NCBI GenBank assembly: GCA_030760725.1
Contig: JASWHV010000002.1
Coordinates: forward strand, 64,473,900-64,537,899
Direction of reading: 5' to 3'
Length of the DNA: 64,000 nucleotides
Origin: Neostapfia colusana
Lineage: Eukaryota > Streptophyta > Magnoliopsida > Poales > Poaceae
Positions 9,304 through 21,173 of this stretch are shown here, in pieces (the stretch's first letter is position 1; each line of letters opens with the position of its first letter). The notes under the pieces were generated by a model, which searched no databases, was not told the origin of the DNA, and saw only the letters and a program-made list of their open reading frames with translations. The position numbers were made by a program, and so were the translations under genes.

Positions 9304-11397
9304 CTACGACTCAGGCGCGCTCCTGGCGATGGTGAAGCGGTCGGCGTCGACGCTGCTATCGCCGGAGCTGCTGGAGGTGGAGGTCGCTGGTGCTGGAGCT
9401 GGAGCGGGGGGAGCTGGAGCTGGAGCTGGAGCTGCTGGGGGATCCGCTGAGACTGCTGGCGCCGGTGGAGAAGGTACTGCCAGAAGAGGTGAGGACTGGA
9501 ACGACGTCGGCGGCAGTACTGGACCTGGTGCCAGTGGGGGTGCACCTGGAGCCTGACTGAGTCCCAAGTGCTGAGGTGGAAGGGCGACTCCCGTCTGCTG
9601 GTAGAGGTTGGTGACCAACCCCAGGATGCCCAACAACATCTGCTGAGTCTGCTGCTGCTGGTCCAGAGTGCGTCGCGTCATCTGGTCGACAAGGTTGGTG
9701 AACCTGTCGGTGTCCTCTCGCCTCTGACGGGCGATCTCCAGCTGCATCTCCTGCTGCTGCCTCTGAAGCTGCTCCTGTCGAGCTGCCTGCTGCTCCTGCT
9801 GCTGAGCCATTCGCTGAAGTAAGGCAGTGAGCTCTGACGGCTGAGTCACCTGAGCCTCTGACACTGGAGGAGGTGTAGGTGGTGGAGCTGCTGAGCCTCC
9901 TGCCTCTGCGTCGTGCTGCCTCGGTGAGGGAGGAGCAGGAGGGAAGTACTCCTCGACACTGTCGCTGGTGTCGCTGTCCGACCATATGTGCTGTAGGTCT
10001 CCTCCCTGAGCCTCTGCCTGTGCCAGCTCTGCGTCCTCCTGAGTCAGCTCTGCCCAGTCCTCCTCTTACAGTCTGGCTCGAACCTCACGCTCGACGGGAC
10101 GGCCAAGGCGGCGGTCTCCCAGAGTGGGGACTCGGTAGTGGCTGAACCGGGTCACGTGCATCTCCGTCAGCTGAGAAACTCCTGGAGTGTCCTCTGGAAC
10201 CAGCTGGTGGAGAAGGTGGCAGATCCAGTGACCGAAGACCAACTGTCGAAGCATCCCAACTCCGTCGGTGATCACGTCCTCCATCTCGCAGATCAGAATA
10301 TCTATGATGTCGAACTCCATCCCGTTCATCACATAGAACAGGATGGTCTGCTGAAGGCTCGTGAAGCCCTCCAAGTAGCCAGACCTCGGTAGTAGCGTAC
10401 GCCTGAGGACGTGGTGAACTGTCCGAGCTGCTGAGGTGAGAAGCGCTGGCACCCTCGGCTGGTCAGGAGTGAACGGCTGAGTGAACAGACCTCTGATCTC
10501 CTCGAAAGGCGGTGCCACTCGTCCAGTCAGTGGCCTCCTCGGCGGGTCTGTGTCTCCGTAGACTATCTGGTGCAGGCACGTAGTAGAGAGCTCCACACTA
10601 AGCAGTCTGCCTAACAAGTCTCGAGACACGTCGTGGATCCGCCCCATGAACATGAAGTGAATCGAGCGACGGCCCTCAGAGACGTAGAGTGTCACGTAGA
10701 ACACCCTGACCCACTCCTCGACGTAGGCACTCCTCTGGTGCGAGAGCAAGTCCACCAGTCCTCTGTATCTCTCAAAAAGTGGCCTGATCCCGTGTCCCGC
10801 TGCCACTGCAAGCTGATCCCAGTCAATGCTGTTATGATGGAAGAGCTTGTGGCCTCGACGCCTGTAAGTCTCGTACAGGGACGCCTGTGTCAGGGTCCAG
10901 AAGCGGGAGTCAACTTGAGCATCCCTAGGCCGCGGGAACCACTCCTCAATCAACGCTGACCATCTGAGCTTCTTCAGTTGCCTTGCCTTCATTTTCCCGT
11001 AGTCGGTGAGTCTGACATCCTCGGCAACACGGACTGCTGTGTCCATCAGGTGGATGGCCCTTTCAGCCTCTCTGTCCTCGGCGCGGTTAGCCGCAGAGGG
11101 ACGCCGACTCGCCGTAGGAGTCTGTCCACCCCCACGAGTCCTCGGGGTGCGCCGGCGGATGAGAGGCGACACCTCGGTCTCCTCCTCGTCGGAGCCCTCG
11201 GGAGGCACCGGCTGGATCGGAGGCTGCTCCTGCCTCTGCCGGGACTCGCGGATCCGTAGGGAACCGCGATGGCCGCGCTCACGCTCCTCGGCGGCGCGAG
11301 CGGCCAACTCCGCACGACGAGCGTCCTTGGACATCTTGCGCTTCTTCGCGGCGGGCTCCTCAATTGCCTTTCCCTTTCCTTTGCGATCGCGACCCAT
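9304..11397 (-). pseudogene. Envelope-like third ORF of copia K, one internal stop
   Basis: This ORF lies 3' of pol on the same strand, the place of the envelope-like ORF in SIRE elements. I start it at ATG 11395-11397 (MGRDRKGKGKAIEEP) rather than at the more distal in-frame ATG at 11505. The N-terminus has a basic nuclear-signal-like patch (KKRKMSKDARR). The middle (FWTLTQASLYETYRRRGH through FYVTLYVSEGRRSIHFMF) resembles the 'putative plant transposon protein' type of ORF known from such elements. The C-terminal part has a Gln-rich likely coiled coil (RMAQQQEQQAARQEQLQR) and a Pro/Ala tail. TAA at 10066-10068 interrupts an otherwise open frame of nearly 700 codons. I see no convincing signal peptide or membrane segment, so an envelope role is unproven. 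Confidence 0.75.
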
Positions 11398-12290
11398 CTT
11401 GATGCAATTGAGAACTAGGGTTAGCGACGGTGAACATGAACGACGAAAAACGACGAAGGGCGTCGCGCGGCACGGAGCAAACCTTAGCGACGAACGGCGA
11501 AGCACGACGAGACCCTAGCAGAGAGGGTGATGCGAGCCGGCGGCGAGTGGTGGAGGGGAGACGGCGAGAGAGGCGCGGCGGTGCGGTGGAACAGCGGCGG
11601 CACGCTCGGGAGAGGCGGCGGCGCGGGCACGGACGGCGCCTAGGCGGCCGAAAGGTGGCGGTGGCGGCCCCTGGGAGGAGGGGGCGGCGGCGCCTGGGAG
11701 GCGGCGGCGCGGGAGAGGCAGCGGCGGCTGTGCCTGGAAGGCGGCGGCGGCGGCTGGGAGGCGGCGCGCGCGGGAGGCGGCGTGCGCGGGAGAGGCGGCG
11801 GCGGCGGCGCCTGGCAGCCGGCGGCGGTGACTGGGAGGCGGAGGCGCGTGGGAGAGGTGGCGGCGAGGGCGTCGGGCGGCGGCGGAGGTCGGGAAAGAAG
11901 AAGAAAAAGAAGGGCGGCCGAGCCGCTTTTTAAACCGTACGGGCAAACCCTAGCCGCGCACAAAGCACCGGATGGACCGATGATCATCGGAGGATGCATC
12001 GGTCGAGTTCAACAGAGAGTTGTTCCAAAAACTCTCTTTGAACACCGGATGAGCCGACGTTGAGGTGTCGATCATCGGTCGATTTCTGCAGGGCACCAGA
12101 AAACTGAACACCGGATGCTCCGATGTCTTCTGAAATGAACTCATCGGTTGATTTGTGACATCTGACTTGATCTGAGCACTGAACTGAAGCACCAATTGAT
12201 CCGATGATCTGCTGGCCCTAGCATCGGATAATCCGATGACTACAGAAAACCTAAGACTGCCCATATGTGTCCTTGGACTTAAACACACAA
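11398..12290 (-). promoter_or_regulatory. Possible internal promoter and leader of the envelope-like ORF
   Basis: Reading toward the ORF, 12240-11950 carries several CATCGG/CCGATG palindromic motifs of the kind found in the LTR's 84-bp array (for example CACCGGATGCTCCGATG at about 12112 on the plus strand). A TTTAAAAAG stretch follows near 11930, and then about 430 bp of CCG-rich sequence leads to the ATG. The order of motif array, TATA-like box and leader mirrors the LTR promoter. The motif orientation is inverted relative to the LTR. Plus-strand ORFs across the CGG-rich stretch are low-complexity shadows. Confidence 0.45.
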
Positions 12291-12786
12291 AGATAAGGAT
12301 GGGTCCTAGGACTTTTTGGGCAACTCCTAACCTCTAATAGAAGGCTTCAAATATATTGCCACATATTGGCTAAGCCCTTAAGCAAAGAGAACACACAAGG
12401 TTAGGAGGGAAACTACAAAAATGTAAGGCCCATGCTTTGTGAGCTAGAGTATGGAAAACTTCTATCTCTTTAAAGCATGTACCTTTAGAATTTTGCTCTA
12501 TCCACATCCTATGAGTTGAGATATTGCATTTTGAACAAGTCTCCTTCTCATGATGCGGGTTCCCCTTTGTGACAATCTACCGTATGCAATGCCAAACAAA
12601 ATAATGCAAGATATTAAATGAGTGCAAGTCTATATGGCAGGAATCATGCAAGGCGTAATGTAAATCTATCTCGCCAAGTTTAAACCTGCCAAAGGCTTCC
12701 TCAGGGAAACTATTTCTAGTTTGCCCCTATCCTTTGGGAGTTAGACAAGACCTATTTGATATGCAACCTTACATGAACATGGCAAC
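12291..12786 (-). other. Spacer between pol and the envelope-like region of K
   Basis: About 500 bp of AT-rich sequence without an ORF or repeat that I can recognise. Confidence 0.6.
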
Positions 12787-15700
12787 TTACATGACGTTAG
12801 ATGCATCTAGCACATTTAGTTCACTTCTAAGTCTAGAAAAAGTTTTCTCATCAAGTGGTTTAGTGAAGATATCCGCCAATTGTTCTTCGGACCTAACCCT
12901 TTGCAAAGAGATGTCTCCTTTAGCCTCATGGTCCCGCAAGAAGTGATGGCGAATATCAATGTGCTTAGTGCGGGAGTGCTGAACGGGGTTTCTGGCTATC
13001 TTAACCGCACTTTCATTGTCACAAAGGAGAGGCACACAATCAAACTTAATTCCAAAGTCCAAAAGGGTTTGCTTCATATATAGAATTTGGGCACAACATG
13101 CACCTGCCGCTATATACTCTGCCTCCGCGGTGGACAAAGCCACGGAGTTTTGCTTTTTGCTCGACCAAGATACTAGGGAACGCCCAAGTAAGTGGCACCC
13201 ACCGGAGGTACTCTTGCGATCCACACGGCATCCGGCAAAGTCCGAATCCGAGTAACCCAAGAGATGGAAACTAGCGTTCTTGGGGTACCACAAACCTACA
13301 CTTGGGGTATGCTTGAGATACCTAAGTATCCTAAAGACCGCCTTACGATGCGATTCTTTAGGTGCCGCTTGAAAGCGAGCACACAAGCACACACTAAACA
13401 TGATATCGGGCCTAGATGCGGTAAGATATAACAGTGAACCAATCATGGAACGGTAATGAGATTGATCAATAGGTTTACCGTCCATGTCCGCGTCGAGATG
13501 ACAATTTGTCGCCATTGGAGTACTTCTTGAGCTACAATCTTCCATTTCAAACTTCTTCAAGAGGTCTTTGGTGTACTTTTATTGGTAGATGAAAGTCCCC
13601 TCTTGAAGTTGCTTGATTTGAAATCCTAGGAAGAAATTGAGTTCTCCAATCATTGACATCTCGAACTCCCTAGACATCATGGTGCCAAACTCAAGGCTAA
13701 GAGATTTGTTAGTTGAGCCAAAAATAATGTCATCAACGTAAATTTGACAAAGAAATAAATCCCCGTTGATGTCCTTGGTGAAAAGTGTGGTATCCACCCT
13801 CCTGATCTTGAATCCTTGCATGACTAGGAAATCCCTTAGACGTTCATACCATGCCCTAGGTGCTTGCTTGAGCCCGTAGAGCGCCTTGTGTAACCTATAC
13901 ACATGGTTAGGATTCCTCGGATCTTCAAACCCGGGAGGTTGCTCAACGAAAACAAGCTCGTTAATATAACCATTGAGGAAGGCACTTTTCACATCCATTT
14001 GATAAAGCATAATATTGTGATGTGAAGCAAAAGCAAGGAGTATGCGAATAGCTTCTAACCGTGCGACCGGGGCGAATGTCTCTCCAAAATCTAGTCCTTC
14101 AACTTGTGAAAAACCCTTGGCCACAAGCCTTGCCTTGTTGCGGACCACCACGCCATTCTCGTCTTGCTTGTTGCGGTACACCCACTTCGTTCCGATGACG
14201 TTCTTGTTCTTAGGTCGCTCCTCCAATACCCAAACTTCATTGCGGGTGAAGTTGTTGAGCTCTTCTTGCATAGCCATCACCCAATTGGGATCTTGGAGTG
14301 CTTCCTCAATATTTTTCGGTTCTACACACGAAACAAAAGAGTAGTGCTCACAAAATGAAGCAACATGGCGAGAACGAGTACTTACTCCCCGTGACGGACT
14401 TCCGATGATTTGATCCATCGGATGTGCCTTGGAGATGCGCCCATGCCTCATAAGAGGTTGTGAGGCACTTGGTGGTGGTGAGGCATCTTGCTCGTCTTGT
14501 GGTTGGACTTGACCTTGGACTTCTTCTTCTTCTTGGTGTTGTGTGGCATGTGAATCTTGCATTGGCAATGGATCATCTTTCTCTTCTTCTTCATCAATTT
14601 GAGGCGCCATGGAGGTGTTGATGTTGGAACTTGAGGCTCCCCCTTGATCATGGCTCTCCTCAACTTCGGGCTTGATGTCTCCTATGGTCATGTTCTTCAT
14701 AGCTTCTCGTAGAGGCTCATCATCTATATCATCATGACCAAAACTCTCCTCTTGAGAGCCATTAGTCTCATCAAACTCAACATCACAACTTTCTTCAACT
14801 AACCCGGAGGTTTGGTTGAATACTCGATATGCTTTCGAGTTTGACGAATAACCAAGAAAGATACCAACATCACACCTTCTTTCAAACTTACCGAGTCTTT
14901 TCTTGCGGTAGATGTAGCACTTGCACCCGAAGACTCGGAAGTAGGAGATGTTGGGCTTTCTCCCAATGAGGAGCTCATATGGGGTCTTTTGAAATAGTCG
15001 ATGAAGATAGACCCTATTTGCTGCATGGCACGCCGTGTTGATTTCTTCGGCCCAAAACTTCTCCGACGTGCCATAGTCATCAAGCATTGCTCTTGCAAGG
15101 GTGATGAGAGTCTTGTTCTTCCTTTCAACGACACCATTTTGTTGGGGGGTGTATGTGGCCGAAAACTCGTGCTTCACGCCTTCACGATCACACCACTCCC
15201 CAATGTTGTAGTTCTTGAACTCGGTGCCGTTGTCACTCCGGACCTTGATGATGGGAAGTTGAAATTCCCTTTGAGCTCGTTTAGCGAAGGTCTTGAAGGT
15301 TTCCGGAGTTTCACCCTTGTCACCTAGAAACAATGTCCAAGCATAGCGAGAGTAGTCATCAACAATAACAAGACAATAGAGGTTACCGCCAAGGCTTTGG
15401 TATGTGGATGGTCCGAAGAGGTCCATGTGAAGTAGTTCAAGTGGCTTGGAGGTTGACACCATTGTCTTCATTGGATGGTGTGAGGCAACTTGCTTCCCGG
15501 CTTGACATGCGCTACAAAGCTTGTTCTTCTCAAATGTAACATCCTTCACGCCGGTCACCATCCCAAGCTTGAATGACTTCTTGAGCTTGCTCATCCCAAT
15601 GTGAGCAATGCGCCGATGCCATAGCCATCCCAAACTTGTCTTGGTGAAAAGACAAGTGGTCAAGCTAGCATCCTTGTTGGAGAAGTCCACCAAGTAATGA

Positions 15701-15922
15701 TGTCCATGCCGAAAACCTTTGAATATTAGTTCTTTGCTTGTTTCACTAGTCACCATAACACCATTCTTGTCAAATGTGCACGTTAGTCCAAGATCACATA
15801 ATTGTGCAATAGAGAGTAAATTGAAACTAAGAGACTTAACATAGTGCACATTGGAGATAGACAAATCATGAGAAATAGCAATTTTACCCAAACCAATTTT
15901 ACCCAAACCAATTACCCAAACC
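12787..15922 (-). pseudogene. Copia K pol: integrase, reverse transcriptase, RNase H
   Basis: This is the polyprotein from the pre-integrase domain onward. The zinc-binding region has WHRRIAHIG and CSACQAGK. The integrase core has LLHMDLFGP, VRSDNGTEF and TPQQNGVVERKN, so the D, D and E are present. RT shows WVYRNKQDENG, QMDVKSAFLNG and the catalytic YVDDIIFGS. RNase H shows GYSDSDFAG, STAEAEYIAAG and CDNESAVK, and the end has HIDIRHHFLRDH. An acidic variable linker lies between integrase and RT. The only in-frame interruption is TAA 13579-13581 between RT and RNase H, at a site that is usually Ser or Thr. The 5' end (protease and gag junction) is cut at 15922 by element G. GLGKI is repeated twice at the cut. 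Confidence 0.93.
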
Positions 15923-18568
15923 AAGAAGAAGGATGAAACCCTGAGACTGTGTGTGGATTACCGGCCGCTCAACGCCGTCACCATCAAGAATAAGTACCCA
16001 CTGCCCCGTATTGACATCTTGTTTGATCAACTTGTGGGGGCAAGTGTATTCTCAAAGATGGACCTTCGCTCTGGATATCACCAGATCAAGATCCGGGCGG
16101 AGGATATCCCGAAGACGGCGTTCTCGACGAGATACGGCTTATACGAATATCTCGTCATGTCCTTTGGTCTCACAAATGCTCCAGCCCATTTCATGTATCT
16201 CATGAACTCAGTGTTCATGCCGGAGCTGGACAAGTTTGTGGTAGTGTTCATCGACGACATCTTGGTTTACTCCAAGACAGAAGCCGAGCATGCCGAACAC
16301 TTACGGATCGTTCTTCAACGATTGCGAGACCACAAGCTCTACGCCAAGTTCAGCAAATGCGAATTTTGGATCAGCCAAGTGCCATTCTTGGGACATATCA
16401 TCTCAACTGAAGGCATTGCGGTTGACCCAAGTAAAATCGAGCAAGTGTTGAAATGGAAAGCTCCCACTTCAGTTCATGAAGTCAGAAGCTTCCTCGGGTT
16501 AGCGGGATACTACAGGAGATTCATTCCAAGCTTCTCCAAGCTCGCTAAGCCGTTGACAGAGTTGCTGAAGAAAGGGACAAAATATGTTTGGAACACGGCG
16601 TGTGAAGGAGCGTTCCGAACACTGGTGAAGCATCTCACAACAGCCCCGGTATTAGCTCAGCCGGATACAACAAAGCCCTTCGACGTGTATTGTGACGCGT
16701 CCGGTATTGGGCTCGGCTGCGTGTTGATGCAGGAAGGACGTGTGGTCGCTTATGGCTCACGCCAACTTCGGAACCATGAGCAGCACTACCCGACTCACGA
16801 TCTTGAACTTGCTGCCGTGGTGTTGGCGCTGAAAATGTGGAGGCACTATCTCCTGGGGAACTTGGTGCATCTCTACACCGACCACAAGAGCTTGAAATAC
16901 ATTTTCACCCAGAAGGAGCTGAACATGAGGCAGAGGAGGTGGTTAGAACTGATCAAAGATTATGAGATTGAGATCCATTACCACCCCGGCAAGGCGAATG
17001 TGGTTGCCGACGCGCTGAGTCGGAAATCACATGTCCATCACCTCACCATTACACCGGTGGAGGAGGAAGAGCCAAGTTTATACTTGGTTCCTTATGGGTC
17101 GCTGTACAACCTTGCCCTCATCCCTACTATTAGGGAGGACATCATTGCAGCTCAGAAAACGGATAAAGGCATGGCACATCTCCGGAGACGGATAGACAAT
17201 GGAGAAATTAAATGTTTCCGGAAAGATGGTGAGGGGACGTTGTGGTTCAATGACCGCATAGTCGTACCCCGAGATATGGAGTTGAGGAAAAAGATCCTCG
17301 ATGAAGCTCACTTGTCCAAATACTCCATTCATCCGGGCAGCAACAAAATGTACCAAAATTTGAAAAAGAAATTTTGGTGGACACGGATGAAGCGGGAGGT
17401 AGCTAAGTACGTATCCGAGTGCGATACGTGTAGACGAGTGAAAACTGATCACATGAAGAAATCAGGGCTGCTGCAACCCCTGAAGATCCCGGCATGGAAA
17501 TGGGAAGATGTGAGCATGGATTTCATTGTGGGATTACCCCTAACAGCCAACAAGCATGGTTCCATATGGGTAATCGTTGATCGGTTAACCAAGACGGCTC
17601 ACTTCATTCCGGTGAATACACGTTACAATGCCGGCAAATATGCGGAGCTATACATAGCGAAGATGCTATGCCTATACGGGGTACCCAAGACCATTGTCTC
17701 AGATCGAGGTGCATTATTTGTATCTCGCTTTTGGGAGCAGCTACACGCTGCATTGGGTACTAAGTTGATCAGGAGCTCCGCTTATCACCCTCAGACAGAT
17801 GGCCAGACAGAAAGGGTGAATCAAGTCCTGGAAGACATGTTGAGAGCATGTGCCATCCACCATGGTAGGAATTGGGATGATCACCTACCATTGGCGGAAT
17901 TCTCGTACAACAACGGTTATCAGGCGAGTATCAAGATGGCACCCTATGAAGCTCTCTACGGTCATAAATGCCGCACCCCATTAAATTGGTGCGAGTCCGG
18001 TGAAAGGGTCACGTTCGGGGTTGATGTAGTGAACGACGCCGAGGAGCGCGTTCAGACAATTCAAGCCAATTTGAAGGCCGCTCAATCCCGACAGAAGAAC
18101 TACGCTGATAAGAGGCGTAGGCCGTTGCACTTTGACGTTGGGGAACACGTGTACCTCCGCGTGTCTCCGATGAAGGGCGTGCACCGGTTCGGTGTGAAGG
18201 GGAAGCTCGCTCCCCGTTTCATTGGACCCTACGCTATCACCGAGAAGTGTGGACCAGCAGCGTATCGATTGGAGCTACCGGCATCTCTGACTGGTGTCCA
18301 TGATATTTTCCATGTTTCGCAACTGCGAAAATGCTTGAAGCATACAGCTGCTGTTCCTACCGAAGACATCGGCGAGCTGAAACCGGATTTAACATATGAT
18401 GAATATCTGGTGGGAATTCTTGATGAGAAAGCCAGGACCACACGCAGCAGAACGTTGTGGTTCTACAAAATACTCTGGAGTAACCACACCGCCGAAGAAT
18501 CGACGTGGGAGAGCGAGGAGTTCCTTCGCTCAAATTACCCGGAGTTCATGGCTTCTCAACACGGGTAA
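15923..18568 (+). pseudogene. Tekay pol of G from mid-RT to chromodomain (open, 5'-truncated)
   Basis: About 880 codons are open without interruption. RT has MDLRSGYHQIKIR and the catalytic VVFIDDILVYSK. RNase H has DVYCDASGIGLGCVL, DLELAAVVLALKMW and YTDHKSLKYIF. Integrase has the zinc region ending CDTCRRVK, then MDFIVGLPL, VSDRGALFVS and HPQTDGQTERVN. The C-terminus is a chromodomain-type segment (LWFYKILWSNHT, ESTWESEEF) ending at TAA before 18569. Only truncation makes it nonfunctional; the catalytic residues are present. Sequence and LTR place it with elements C and F rather than with A/B. The first ATG in frame (16040s) is not a true start. Confidence 0.92.
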
Positions 18569-18620
18569 GTCCCTATTACATCGCTATCTCTTCTTTTATA
18601 ATCTCGGGACGAGATTCTTT

Positions 18621-18634
18621 TAAGGGGGGAGGGA
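18621..18634 (+). other. Polypurine tract of G
   Basis: TAAGGGGGGAGGGA directly before the LTR start TGTAAAATCC. It matches the tracts of copies A and B. Confidence 0.85.
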
Positions 18635-21173
18635 TGTAAAATCCCAAGAAAAGGGACTTGCAAAAACTTTTCTGCACCTCACAACACAACAGTTTTGTTG
18701 TGGGTAGATTGGGAAATATTGTGAAGAGCAAGTGACCTCCATCAAAGGAGTGATTAGAAGGGAAAGCCTTCACTTTCACAAAGTAGGGTTTCTACACATG
18801 AACATGAGAGGTTGAGCTCACCCCTAGAATTTAAAAAGTCTTGGGAAGGTTCAGTCCAAAGCTCATGCAAATTCAACACTTTTTGAGGCACTTTTGGGTT
18901 ATTTCAAAAGGAGGCCAATTTGAATGTAAATTCAAATTGCAGCAACTTTCATCACCCAAATTCAAAAGTTAGCTCCATATCTATACTCAGCACATTTTTC
19001 TGAGTAAACCCACCAAGTTTCATCCCCATTGGAGTTCATCTTGTTGGGAGCCAAATTTGCAATAATTCAAAACTGAATTTGAATTTCAGTTTAAACATGA
19101 AGCAAATTTAACCAAACAAAGTTTGAATTTGAGAACTCAAATTCAAACCAAGACTTGGGGTCTAAGTCTCTCATTCAATGTGTAGTTGCTGGGATATTTA
19201 CAAAAGAAATGGAGAAGAGAGGATTAGGGGGAGAGTGGGCCCACAAGTCAGTGGGGGAAACTTGTTTCCCAAACCGAGCGTGGCTGTTTTCTCCCGACGT
19301 CGGTCGAACACCTCGCGCCAGCTGCGGACAGCACCGGCGTCCGACCGCCTCACCTCGCCACCTCCTGCTCGGCGACCGAGCGCACGCGTGCCCGACGCGG
19401 TTTAAGTTCCCAGCCCACGTGAGCCAGCCTCATCTCCTCCGCTCTGCCCGTTCCTACCCGAAACGAAAAACGACACCGCCGCTCCCCTCGGCTCCTCGTC
19501 GCGCCGTTGATCCAGGCGACCTCGCGACCGGAGTTCAACAGCAAAGACACGCGCCGGGGACTGCTCGAGCTCACGGTGAAGACCCTACCCTCTTCCATGT
19601 TTTGTAGGGGGAGTATTTCCCCGTCTAGTCCTCGGTGCTCAACAAAAACGAGTGAGCAGAAATGCCAAAATTCGCGGCGATCGGTCCTGCACAGCGTAAA
19701 CCTAGCTGAGCATAGGTTCTACACGCCCCCACAGCCACCTAGGATCCAAAACCATCGAAAACCATCGAGCCTTTGCGCTGATATCCAAGTTTTTCGAGCA
19801 ACAGTCGATATCGGGCCTAGGTCGACGGTGAGGTCCCAGTTCCGGCTATTTCCATGGCCAACCGAGCTCATATTCGTGCGCAGCATGCCACGGTGGAGCT
19901 GTAGGAGCAAACCGCTTGAGAAATAAGGTCCGGAGTAGCCCGGACGACGTCACCGGAGCAGAGGGAGGCTCTGTCGCCGTCGCGGGCATAGTTCCGGCCA
20001 TTGCTGAGCTCCGGTGAGGGCACCAGCGTGTTCTCCGAGTCGAGTTAGGCACAGGCGGCAAGTTTTGTCAAAGGTCGGGCGGGGAAACGCCCGGCGGCGA
20101 GCGCTCCGGCGAAGCGCCGCCGCGGGAACTGCGGGAGAGCGCGAGGTAGACGAAGGGGGGCCGGGTCCACTGGTCAGCCTCTGATCTCGCGCGGGGATCG
20201 GGTTTGCGGCCGGGATTCGGTGTGGCAGCGCGGGTAAAACCCCGTGGGCCACGGTGTGGCCGCTTTCTGAGTGGGCCGGCTCGAGGAGTGGGTCCCACCC
20301 GCAGGATTTAAACATTTTTGGAATTTCCAGTTTTAGTGCAAACTTTAGAACCCCATAACCTTGGCTAGGAAGCTCCAAATTTAGTGATTCAAATTGGGTT
20401 GGATTCATCTTGCCTAGCTCTGTCCAGATATACAACCCAATTTGTATGAAACCCATTAATTAATTCTGGAAAATTCTTTAAAGCTTTTCAGAAAAAGAAT
20501 TTTAGAGGGAGTTTGGTTCATCCAAAAATCCCCAAATTTTGCCAGAATGTTCTTTAGGACATTAGTAAACCTCTGTAAAAGTTTAAGACCATTTGGAGTT
20601 GATTTGGTCAGAGCAATTCAAATTGGAAGGTGCTGTGTTCATTTGAATACAGAAACATTTTCAGAGAATTTCCAAAACTTGGAAATTCAATTCTGGGCAA
20701 ACCTTGACTCCAAAAATGCTAGGAAAATTCATGCAAACTCTAGGAACTATAATTGAAATTGTAGTTTACTAAGTTGGGTATACACAGGGGTCTGACCTCA
20801 GAATTAATTCCTCCTTGCTTATTTGCTAAGAAAATTATTCTGAGCAAACCACTCCATGAAAAGTGCTAAGGTTTGGTCCAGAGGGTTTTCTTGTGACAAG
20901 GAACTCACACGAAAATTCTCAGCTCCATTGGAGCTCTAGATCACCCCTGTCCTGTTTAACCACTTAAGGGAAGTAATATGGAAAAGGGGGAAAACCACTT
21001 AGCATTTAACCATGTGATTAAGTTCAAGCCAAACCACCAACACCAGTTCATCTTTAAATTCTTAAACAAAGTTCCAGGTGTTAGAGGCTGGTTATTAGAA
21101 CTAATAGTAGAAGTCTTACTCTAAAACTCACATTTGCATCTAAATTAACATGTAGTATTTCATTAACGTGTAG

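Noticed and set aside
11430..11933. Plus-strand 167-codon Arg/Gly-rich ORF
   Set aside because: A low-complexity shadow of CGG-rich sequence on the opposite strand to the envelope-like ORF of copia K.
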